This document shows, piece after piece, positions 49,461 through 56,566 of a stretch of 64,000 bases of DNA (position 1 is its first letter; each line of letters begins with the position of its first letter). The notes under the pieces are model-generated. The model did not search any database, was not told the DNA's origin, and saw nothing but the letters and a program-made list of their open reading frames with translations. The DNA lies in NCBI RefSeq assembly GCF_038433135.1, contig NZ_JBCDMV010000004.1, forward strand, positions 62,001 to 126,000. Reading direction: 5' to 3'. Position numbers and translations under genes: made by a program. Source of the DNA: Luteococcus sp038433135 (GTDB taxonomy: Bacteria > Actinomycetota > Actinomycetes > Propionibacteriales > Propionibacteriaceae).

Positions 49461-50191
49461 CCGCCGAGCTCGTGGATCTGGATCTCCTGGCCGTCCGGGT
49501 CCACGACGTGCACGGCGCGCCGCTCGCCCTCGATGAGTTCGGCGGGGTGGCCGGCAGCCACCAGCCGGTCACACACGTCCTCCAGCGCCTCGGTGGTCTC
49601 GAAACCGAGGATGCACAGACTGTGATCCCCAACCGGGTTGCCGGGGGCGGGCCGGGTCACGGCCTCGCCGGTATTGCGGTGCAGCGCGAGCGTGCCGGAG
49701 CTGCTGCTGGCCTGCAGCGGCGTCCAGTACTCGTCGTGATGGCCGACCGGGACCAGCCCGAAGTGGGCGAAGAAGGCCTGGTCCGCGGCGAAGTCGGTGC
49801 TGAAGCGGATCGCATCGACCACCAGCCCGTCGTGCGGTGTCCCGTGGTGCGCGACGTAGCCGTAGAGATCGGTCTGCACCTCGTCGAGCCAGATCCCGCC
49901 GCCCAGCGGATCGGCGATGCCCGCCTGCTTGCCCCAGGCCTCGTCCCAGACCACGACGCCGTCCAGGCCGGTCAGAACGTCGGCGCTGGCCACCTCCAGC
50001 ACCAGGTGGGTCTCACCGGCAACATTGTCCGTCGAGACGTGGTGCACGCCGACTCCGCCGCTGGCTGCCCCGAGGACGGCGAAGCCGCCGTCGGGAGCGC
50101 TGATCTCCCGAGCGAGCCCCAGAGTTTCCAGGAAGGCCACCATGGCGGGCGGGTCGTCGGTGAAGCGGTAGGGCAGGACGCGGGTGATCAC
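49454..50191 (-). CDS. Two-domain VOC (glyoxalase/bleomycin resistance) family protein
   Basis: The 245-residue protein carries two VOC domains, about 1-110 and 120-240. Each has the beta-alpha-beta-beta-beta pattern (VLPYRFTDDPPAMVAFLETLGL; AIRFSTDFAADQAFFAHFGLVPVG) and the ending VVDPDGQEIQIHELGG. VOC proteins bind drugs or act as glyoxalases, dioxygenases or epimerases; the activity here is unknown. GTG at 50191 overlaps the stop of the short RHH gene as GTGA. Confidence 0.83.
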   Translation of the reverse strand: MITRVLPYRFTDDPPAMVAFLETLGLAREISAPDGGFAVLGAASGGVGVHHVSTDNVAGETHLVLEVASADVLTGLDGVVVWDEAWGKQAGIADPLGGGIWLDEVQTDLYGYVAHHGTPHDGLVVDAIRFSTDFAADQAFFAHFGLVPVGHHDEYWTPLQASSSSGTLALHRNTGEAVTRPAPGNPVGDHSLCILGFETTEALEDVCDRLVAAGHPAELIEGERRAVHVVDPDGQEIQIHELGGC

Positions 50192-50346
50192 TTCGGCTCC
50201 TTGGTGAGGTAGTCGCTCAGGACACGCTCCACCAGGGCCGAGAGGCTCTCCCCCTCGTCGATGGCGCGGTGCTTGACCTGTTTGACCAGCTCCGGTGGCA
50301 GGTAGACATTGAACTGCACCTTCTTGGCCGCTTCGCTCGGGCTCAT
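50188..50346 (-). CDS. Small ribbon-helix-helix (CopG-like) protein
   Basis: A 52-residue reading frame runs ATG (50346) to TGA (50188): a short lead, then FNVYLPPELVKQVKHRAID, EGESLSALVERVLSDYL and a KEPK tail. That is the beta-alpha-alpha pattern of RHH DNA-binding proteins. It overlaps the MFS gene upstream and the VOC gene downstream by 4 bases each, so it is certainly translated if they are. It may be a repressor of its operon or an orphan antitoxin-like factor. Confidence 0.75.
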   Translation of the reverse strand: MSPSEAAKKVQFNVYLPPELVKQVKHRAIDEGESLSALVERVLSDYLTKEPK

Positions 50347-51671
50347 GCCGTGATGCTAGCGCGACGCACTTCGCCCAGGCCGGGGAGCACGGCGACGGCA
50401 AGCAGGGCGAAGACCAGCCAGGCCAGCTCCGGACGCCCGGAGAGCAGGCTGGCGCCCAGCGTTCCTGCTACCGCCCCGGCCACCGATTCCACCATCACCA
50501 CCACCATTCCCGCGTCCGCGGCGTCCATTCCCGGCACGGGGACAGGCCCGAAGGCCAGGTTGAGGCAATCCAGGTAGACCGCACCCATCCCGAGGTTGAC
50601 CACCACCCAGCCGACCCACAACCACGCGCGTCCGGTCTGACAGGCCACCGCCAGCAGGACCAGCCCGGTGAAGACCATCAGAAGGCCCGACGGGAGCTGC
50701 CAGCCGGCCCGAGCGGCGCTGGCGGGCCGGGCACCGGTGGCGACGCCGAGCAGGGCCCAGGCCACACCACCCACCATCAACAGGCCGCCCAGCCGGACGG
50801 CGTCGAAGCCCATCAGGTCGTGCGCCACGATCGAGATGACCCCGTCCGCGCCATAGTGCGCCATGGACAGCCAGAACAGCAGCCGGACGGCCGCGGGGGC
50901 GCCGTGCGGGCGTCGGGTCAGGACTGGCCGGGGCAGCACCCGCCGCAGCCCGACCCCGACGCCGACCAGTGCGAGCAGGGCCAGCACCGCCCCGACGGCA
51001 TCGATCGGCGGGCGCAGCCCGAGGACCAGCACGGAGCCGGCCAGGACGAGGGCGCCCAGCACCGGGGCTTCGGCCCCACCGGCTAGGGCACCCTGCTCGC
51101 CGACGCCCAACTCCCGGCCGCGCAGTTCGCGCACGATCACCCACCGCGCGGCCACCAGCACCGGCAGGTAGGCGACCAGGGCCCAGCGCCAGGAGAAGAC
51201 AGCCGAGATCCAGGCCGCATAGCCGGGGCCGACCAGCGACGAGACCACCCACATCGCGCTACCCGCCGCCAGCACCAGCTGCCGGACCCGGCCTGTCAGC
51301 TGGGTCGCGATGATGCCCATCCCCACGCCAGCCATCGCTCCCGAGCCCAACGCGCCGACGAAACGGGCGCCGATGTAGACCTCCATCGAGGGCGCGGCCG
51401 CCGCCACCACTGCGCACAGGACCGTGATCGGGGTGAGCCAGACCAGCACTCGCGCACCTGACCAGCGACGGATCAGGGCCGGGCTGAGTGGGAGGGCAAG
51501 GAAGACCGCCGCCTGCACCGCCGCCATCGCCCTGCCGTACAGGCGTGTTCCACCCAGCTCGGCAGCCAGCAACGGGGTCACCGTGGACGACACGTAGGCC
51601 TGCATGCCCGCCAGCAGCTCGAGCACCACCATCGCGGCACCGAGCAACCAGGAGGGAGGTTTTGCCTTCAT
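50343..51671 (-). CDS. MFS transporter
   Basis: The 442-residue protein has twelve hydrophobic helices. Helix 1 shows MVVLELLAGMQAYVSSTVTPLL, and the loop after helix 2 (LIRRWSGARVLVW) and GALGSGAMAGVGMGIIATQLTGR match drug-type major facilitator proteins. Substrate is unknown. It is the first gene of a four-gene overlapping operon (MFS, RHH, VOC, TauE). An 18-base near-palindrome lies just upstream of the ATG. Confidence 0.88.
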   Translation of the reverse strand: MKAKPPSWLLGAAMVVLELLAGMQAYVSSTVTPLLAAELGGTRLYGRAMAAVQAAVFLALPLSPALIRRWSGARVLVWLTPITVLCAVVAAAAPSMEVYIGARFVGALGSGAMAGVGMGIIATQLTGRVRQLVLAAGSAMWVVSSLVGPGYAAWISAVFSWRWALVAYLPVLVAARWVIVRELRGRELGVGEQGALAGGAEAPVLGALVLAGSVLVLGLRPPIDAVGAVLALLALVGVGVGLRRVLPRPVLTRRPHGAPAAVRLLFWLSMAHYGADGVISIVAHDLMGFDAVRLGGLLMVGGVAWALLGVATGARPASAARAGWQLPSGLLMVFTGLVLLAVACQTGRAWLWVGWVVVNLGMGAVYLDCLNLAFGPVPVPGMDAADAGMVVVMVESVAGAVAGTLGASLLSGRPELAWLVFALLAVAVLPGLGEVRRASITA

Positions 51672-51677
51672 GCTCAG

Positions 51678-51695
51678 ATGCTAGCATGCGAGCAT
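51678..51695. promoter_or_regulatory. Near-palindromic operator candidate
   Basis: ATGCTAGCATGCGAGCAT reads almost the same on both strands (one mismatched pair). It lies 7 bases upstream of the MFS start. Such a site fits a MarR- or TetR-type repressor, or the RHH protein encoded in the operon. Confidence 0.5.
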
Positions 51696-51725
51696 GAAGA
51701 GTGATGATGGCCCAGAGGTGAAGAG

Positions 51726-52397
51726 TCAGCGCCAGGAGCGCCAGGCCTGCAGCACGTCCTCCAGCGAGGTGTCGGCCAGGCCGTCGACGCGCATCCCGAC
51801 ACCGTCCACCGCGGCCGTGTCCTGCCCGGTCACGGCCACGGTGAAGCAACCGGCGGCAACGGCGGCCGTCGCGCCCGTGACCGAATCCTCGAAGGCGATG
51901 CAGTCCCGCGGGTCGGCGCCCAGCTGGCGGCAGGCCTCCAGGTAGAGGTCGGGCTCCGGCTTGGAGCGCGCCACCTGGTCCTCCCCCACCAGCGCCCGGT
52001 AGGCCAGGCCGTCGATGCCGTCGACGATCTCGCGCAGCACCCAGGTCTCGTTCGCGGAGACCACCAGGTTGGCGATCCCGGCACGGAAAGCCTCGGCATG
52101 CAGCTCGCGCACCCCCGGCAGCACCACGGGGCCATCGGCGCGGTACTCCTCGATCGCCAGCCGGCTGAGCTGCTCACGCACCTGGCCCCGGTCCCCCACC
52201 GGCACGCCGGCCGCGGCATGGATCCAGTCGATGGTGCCGTCCAGGCTTGCGCCCGGATTGCGGTCCAACACCACTCCGGGCCGCGGGCCGCCGAGCTGCG
52301 CCAGCCAGCGCAGCTCGGCCCGCTCCCAGGAGCCCTCGGAATCAACCGTCGTGCCGTCAAAATCCCAAAACAAGGCGGCGGGTAGGTCGGTGGTCAC
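51726..52397 (-). CDS. HAD family hydrolase (beta-phosphoglucomutase-like)
   Basis: The 223-residue enzyme has the HAD motifs DFDGTTVDSEGSW (nucleophile and acid Asp), VVSANETWV, the Lys in ARSKPEPDLYL and the acidic motif AFEDSVTGATAAVAAG. It is a subfamily I phosphatase or phosphoglucomutase with a helical cap. A very good ribosome site (AGGAGGAACT) precedes the GTG. It follows proS with a 38-base gap. Confidence 0.88.
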   Translation of the reverse strand: MTTDLPAALFWDFDGTTVDSEGSWERAELRWLAQLGGPRPGVVLDRNPGASLDGTIDWIHAAAGVPVGDRGQVREQLSRLAIEEYRADGPVVLPGVRELHAEAFRAGIANLVVSANETWVLREIVDGIDGLAYRALVGEDQVARSKPEPDLYLEACRQLGADPRDCIAFEDSVTGATAAVAAGCFTVAVTGQDTAAVDGVGMRVDGLADTSLEDVLQAWRSWR

Positions 52398-52435
52398 AGT
52401 TCCTCCTGGGTCGCGGGAGCGGTCGGTTGGCATCG

Positions 52436-54196
52436 TCAGTTGCCGTGGATCTCCTTGAGCACCTCGGCCAGCGCATCCTCGACCACCACCGAGCGCTTCT
52501 CGCCACTCTTGCGGTCGCGGATCTCCACCAGGCCATTGGCCAGATCCCGGCCCACCACCACAGCAGTGGGCATGCCCAGGATCTCCTGATCGGCGAACTT
52601 CACGCCCGGGCTGGCCTTGCGGTCGTCGTAGAGCACCGCGACGCCGGCATCGTCCAGCTCGGTGGCCAGCTTCTCGGCGGCGGCGAAGATCTCCTCGCCC
52701 TTCCCGGTGGCGACGATCTCCACGTCGAAGGGCGCCAGGCCGCGGGGCCAGCACAGGCCCTTGTCATCGCAGGTTCCCTCGGCGACGGCCGCCACCGCGC
52801 GGGAGACGCCCACGCCATAGGAGCCCATGGTGACCGTGACCAGCTTGCCGTTCTGGTCCAGCACCTTCAGCCCCAGCGACTCGGCGTACTTGCGGCCCAG
52901 CTGGAAGATGTGGCCCATCTCGATGCCGCGGGCCAGGGTCAGCGGCCCGGAACCGTCGGGTGCCGGATCGCCCTCGCGCACCTCGGCGACGTCGATCACG
53001 CCATCGGGGGTGAAGTCCCGCCCGCACACCAGATCGATCACGTGGTGGCCGGGCTCATTGGCGCCCGTCACCCAACGGGTGCCGGGCACGACGCGCGGAT
53101 CGCACAGGTAGCGCACCTTGCTGACATTCTTCTCACCCAGCACCTCGGGGCCGATGTAGCCCTTCTTCAGGTTGGGGAAGTTCTCGAAGTCGGCGTCGGT
53201 GAAGTCCAGCACCTCGGCCGGCTCCATCGCGGCCTCCAGCCGCTTCTCGTCGACGGCGCGGTCACCGGGCAGGCCGATCGCCAGCGCCTCTTCCTTGCCG
53301 TCGGGGTGGCGCAGCTTGAAGACCACATTCTTCAGGGTGTCAGCCCCGGTCCACTCCCGGTCGCTGCGCGGGAAATCCTTGTTCAGCAGGGCAACCAGGG
53401 TCTCGATGGTCTCCGAGTCGGGGGTGTCCTCGACGTGTGCGGCGGGCGCGTCGGCCCAGTCCACGGCCTCGGGAGCGGGAATTCGTACGGCCTCCACATT
53501 GGCGGCGTAACCCCCGGGCGAACGGACGAAGGTGTCCTCACCATTGGGCGCGACGGCCAGGAATTCCTCGCTCTTGGAGCCGCCCATCGCCCCGGCCATC
53601 GCCTGCACGATCACGTAGTCGAAGCCCAGCCGGTCGAAGATCTTGATGTAGGCCTCGCGGTGCTTCTGGTAGCTGGCCTCCAGGCCGGCGTCGTCGACGT
53701 CGAAGGAGTAGGAGTCCTTCATCACGAATTCGCGGCCGCGCAGGATGCCGGCGCGGGGACGCGCCTCGTCGCGGTACTTGTTCTGGATCTGGTAGAGGCT
53801 GAGCGGCAGATCCTTGTAGGAGCTGTAGAGGTCCTTGACCATGAGGGTGAACATCTCCTCATGGGTGGGGCCGAGCAGCAGGTCGGCGCCCTTGCGATCC
53901 TTGAGCCGGAAGAGGTTGTCGCCGTACTCGGTCCATCGGTTGGTGGACTCGTAGGGTTCCCGCGGCAGCAGCGCCGGGAAGTGCACCTCCTGCGCGCCAA
54001 TGGCGTCCATCTCATCCCGGACGATGGTCTCCACCTTGTGCAGCACCTTCAGACCCAGCGGCAGCCAGGAGTAGATGCCGGGGGCGACGCGACGGATGTA
54101 GCCGGCGCGCACCAGCCAACGGTGGCTGGGCACCTCGGCGTCGGCAGGATCGTCGCGCAGCGTGCGGACGAACAGGGAACTCAGACGAGTGATCAT
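52436..54196 (-). CDS. proS: Prolyl-tRNA synthetase, bacterial type
   Basis: ProS charges tRNA-Pro. The 586-residue enzyme has the class II motifs (GIYSWLPLGLKVL, TNRWTEYGDNLFRLKDR, GPTHEEMFT, EARPRAGILRGREFVMKD), a long editing (INS) domain in the middle, and the anticodon-binding end (GVAVLYDDRKASPGVKFADQ). AGGAAG lies 8 bases before the ATG. No tRNA-sensing leader is evident in the 260 bases upstream. Confidence 0.97.
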   Translation of the reverse strand: MITRLSSLFVRTLRDDPADAEVPSHRWLVRAGYIRRVAPGIYSWLPLGLKVLHKVETIVRDEMDAIGAQEVHFPALLPREPYESTNRWTEYGDNLFRLKDRKGADLLLGPTHEEMFTLMVKDLYSSYKDLPLSLYQIQNKYRDEARPRAGILRGREFVMKDSYSFDVDDAGLEASYQKHREAYIKIFDRLGFDYVIVQAMAGAMGGSKSEEFLAVAPNGEDTFVRSPGGYAANVEAVRIPAPEAVDWADAPAAHVEDTPDSETIETLVALLNKDFPRSDREWTGADTLKNVVFKLRHPDGKEEALAIGLPGDRAVDEKRLEAAMEPAEVLDFTDADFENFPNLKKGYIGPEVLGEKNVSKVRYLCDPRVVPGTRWVTGANEPGHHVIDLVCGRDFTPDGVIDVAEVREGDPAPDGSGPLTLARGIEMGHIFQLGRKYAESLGLKVLDQNGKLVTVTMGSYGVGVSRAVAAVAEGTCDDKGLCWPRGLAPFDVEIVATGKGEEIFAAAEKLATELDDAGVAVLYDDRKASPGVKFADQEILGMPTAVVVGRDLANGLVEIRDRKSGEKRSVVVEDALAEVLKEIHGN

Positions 54197-54375
54197 GGTC
54201 AACTTCCTGCACCGCGAGGAACGCCCTCGGCTGCCCTTCAGCCTGGCGTCGGAGTGCGGTGCCAAGACTATCCGCCCCCACCGACATCCCACACCAAAGG
54301 GCTCAGTGGCTTGTCAGCCGGATCTTGTTCGATTGACTTGCACATTTCCCACATGCTCGGGCATCATGGTGGCAG

Positions 54376-54413
54376 AGCACTTGCGCGGTAACCCCCGAGA
54401 TCGCGCAAGTGCT
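54376..54413 (-). terminator. Hairpin downstream of the ispG operon
   Basis: AGCACTTGCGCG and CGCGCAAGTGCT form a perfect 12-bp stem around a 14-base loop. It lies 44 bases after the stop of the GNAT gene and 180 bases upstream of proS. No T-run follows. The remaining 260-base gap shows no gene. Confidence 0.6.
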
Positions 54414-54456
54414 TCCTTCATGTCCGGAGCCGGTCGCCCCAGGGTTGGGCCTGCCG

Positions 54457-55326
54457 TCAGTACAGGACCGTGGCGAAGCGCCCCACCGTGCTGAAACCGA
54501 CCCGCTCGTAGAGCCGGACGGCCGGGGTGTTGTAGTCGTTCACGTACAGGCTGACCACCGGCCAGCGCCTGCGGCAGAGCGCGACGACGGCCGCCATCGC
54601 CGGTACGGAGAGGCCCCGACCGCGCAGTGCGGGATCGATCCAGACTCCCTGCACCTGGCAGAACATCCCCGCAGCGCAGCCGACGTCGGACTTGAAGATC
54701 ACCCGGCCACCCTCGACGATGCCGAAGGCCCTGCCCTGCTGGATGGTGCGGCGCACGTGGTTGCGATAGCTGCCCGTGGCCTCCAAGGGGCTGACGCCCA
54801 CCTCCTCGGTGTACATCTGCACCGCGGCCTCAAAATAGGCGTCGAAATCCGCCATGGTGATCTGCTGCACCCGCGGATCGGCCCGCAGGGGGCTGTCCTC
54901 GCTGATCGACATCAAAGGTTGTTCGGGGCGCAGGTCCCGCACCTTTGACCAATCCCCGCCATAGGCCTGGCTGAGCCCCTCCCAGAGTCTCAGGGTGGGT
55001 TCGGCGACGCCCATGATCGACGCGGCCCGGCGCCGCGGCCCCAGGTAGCGGATGTAGGCGGCCAGCGCCTCGTCGTCGGCATTGACCGGCACCAGGTTGG
55101 AGCCGGCATGGCACAAGCTCACCAGTTGTTGGTCGCGCTCGAAGCCGACCACCTGGCAGCCCAGCATGAAGGGGTCCAGCCCGGCGCCCTTCACCCGGGA
55201 GGCGACGAAGACATTCTCCAGCGGGCTGGCCATCAGCAGGCCCATCACCTCGTCGAGGTCGTCATTGCCCAGGATCCGCAGGGATCCGGAGGACTCCCCC
55301 TCGGCCGTCGGCTCCGCCAGTGTCAC
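54457..55326 (-). CDS. DUF4081/GNAT-domain acetyltransferase (Rv2867c-like)
   Basis: The protein of about 289 residues has an N-terminal DUF4081 part (NDDLDEVMGLLMASPLENVFVASRV, RRAASIMGVAEPTLRLW) and a C-terminal GNAT domain (VQGVWIDPALRGRGLSVPAMAAVV, SLYVNDYNTPAVRLYERVGF). The same gene follows gcpE/ispG in mycobacteria. The GTG at 55326 leaves a 7-base gap to ispG; an ATG at 55383 would overlap it by 50 bases. The substrate is unknown. Confidence 0.85.
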   Translation of the reverse strand: MTLAEPTAEGESSGSLRILGNDDLDEVMGLLMASPLENVFVASRVKGAGLDPFMLGCQVVGFERDQQLVSLCHAGSNLVPVNADDEALAAYIRYLGPRRRAASIMGVAEPTLRLWEGLSQAYGGDWSKVRDLRPEQPLMSISEDSPLRADPRVQQITMADFDAYFEAAVQMYTEEVGVSPLEATGSYRNHVRRTIQQGRAFGIVEGGRVIFKSDVGCAAGMFCQVQGVWIDPALRGRGLSVPAMAAVVALCRRRWPVVSLYVNDYNTPAVRLYERVGFSTVGRFATVLY

Positions 55327-55333
55327 CGGCGTC

Positions 55334-56476
55334 TCAGCTGACCTTGACCTCGGGCGAACCCACCTCGAAAGTTTCTGCAGCAAGACGGTTGGCCTCCTCG
55401 ATCAGCGTCTGGACGATCTGGTCCTCCGGCACGGTCTTGACCACCTCGCCACGGATGAAGATCTGCCCCTTGCCATTGCCGGCGGCCACACCAAGGTCGG
55501 CTTCGCGCGCCTCACCGGGGCCGTTCACGACGCAACCCATCACGGCCACCCGCAGCGGGGCCTCCATGCCCTCCAGGCCGTCGCTGACCTTCTCCGCCAG
55601 CCCCCAGATGTCCACTTGGGCGCGGCCACAACCGGGGCAGCTGACCACGTCGAGCTTGCGGGGGCGCAGATTGAGCACCTCCAGCAGCTTGGTGCCCACC
55701 TTCACCTCCTCGACCGGATCGGCCGACAGGGAGACCCGGATGGTGTCGCCAATGCCCTCCGCCAGCAGGATGCCGAAGGCGGCGGTGGACTTGATGGTGC
55801 CCTGGAAGGCGGGCCCGGCCTCGGTGACGCCCAGGTGCAGCGGCACGTCGGTCTGCGCGGCCAGCAGCCGGTAGGTCTGCACCATGGTGATGGGGTCGTT
55901 GTGCTTCACGCTGATCTTGTAGTCCTTGAAGCCGACCTCCTCGAACAGGCTGGCCTCCCACAACGCCGACTCCACCAGGGCCTCGGGGGTGGCGGAGCCG
56001 TACTTCTTCAGCAACCGCGGATCCAGCGATCCGGCATTGACGCCGATCCGCAGGCTCACCCCGGCGTCGGTGGCGGCCTTGGCGATCTCGGCCACCTTGT
56101 CGTCGAACTTCTTGATGTTGCCCGGGTTCACCCGGACGGCCGCGCAGCCCGCGTCGATGGCGGCAAAGACGTACTTGGGCTGGAAGTGGATGTCGGCGAT
56201 CACCGGAATGGCGCTCTTCCTGGCGATGATCGGCAGCGCCTCGGCATCATCCTGGCTGGGGCAGGCGACGCGCACGATATCACAGCCGGCGGCGGTCAGC
56301 TGCGCGATCTGCTGCAGCGTGGCGTTGATGTCGGTCGTCTTGGTGGTGGTCATGGACTGCACCGAGATGGGGGCCTCGCTGCCGACCTGCACCTTGCCGA
56401 CGTGGATCTGGCGGGTCTTGCGGCGGGGAGCCAGGACGGGTGCGGGAAGTGCGGGCATACCAAGGGCGACGGTCAT
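55334..56476 (-). CDS. ispG: (E)-4-hydroxy-3-methylbut-2-enyl-diphosphate synthase
   Basis: IspG (GcpE) is the iron-sulfur enzyme of the MEP isoprenoid pathway. The 380-residue protein has QIHVGKVQVGSEAPISVQSMT, the cluster-binding CPGCGRAQVD and the C-terminal CVVNGPGEA. The TAGGCT box ends 7 bases before the ATG, so it has its own promoter, separate from rip1 and dxr upstream. Confidence 0.97.
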   Translation of the reverse strand: MTVALGMPALPAPVLAPRRKTRQIHVGKVQVGSEAPISVQSMTTTKTTDINATLQQIAQLTAAGCDIVRVACPSQDDAEALPIIARKSAIPVIADIHFQPKYVFAAIDAGCAAVRVNPGNIKKFDDKVAEIAKAATDAGVSLRIGVNAGSLDPRLLKKYGSATPEALVESALWEASLFEEVGFKDYKISVKHNDPITMVQTYRLLAAQTDVPLHLGVTEAGPAFQGTIKSTAAFGILLAEGIGDTIRVSLSADPVEEVKVGTKLLEVLNLRPRKLDVVSCPGCGRAQVDIWGLAEKVSDGLEGMEAPLRVAVMGCVVNGPGEAREADLGVAAGNGKGQIFIRGEVVKTVPEDQIVQTLIEEANRLAAETFEVGSPEVKVS

Positions 56477-56483
56477 GGCTCCC

Positions 56484-56489
56484 AGCCTA
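56484..56489 (-). promoter_or_regulatory. -10 box of ispG
   Basis: TAGGCT on the minus strand ends 7 bases before the ATG at 56476. Confidence 0.55.
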
Positions 56490-56505
56490 GTGGACGGGCA
56501 AGGAA

Positions 56506-56541
56506 CCGGCCCCGCTCCTCGCTGAAGAGGAACGGGGCCGG
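56506..56541 (-). terminator. Terminator of the secreted nuclease gene
   Basis: CCGGCCCCG pairs with CGGGGCCGG, and TCCTC with GAGGA inside, in a 36-base hairpin 25 bases after the stop. It isolates the nuclease gene from ispG. Confidence 0.75.
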
Positions 56542-56566
56542 CCCCTGACAGGTCATGCCGATGGCG

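Noticed and set aside
54197..54456. tRNA-sensing (T-box) leader of proS
   Set aside because: I could not find the conserved T-box sequence or a specifier loop; only a hairpin and the ribosome site are visible.
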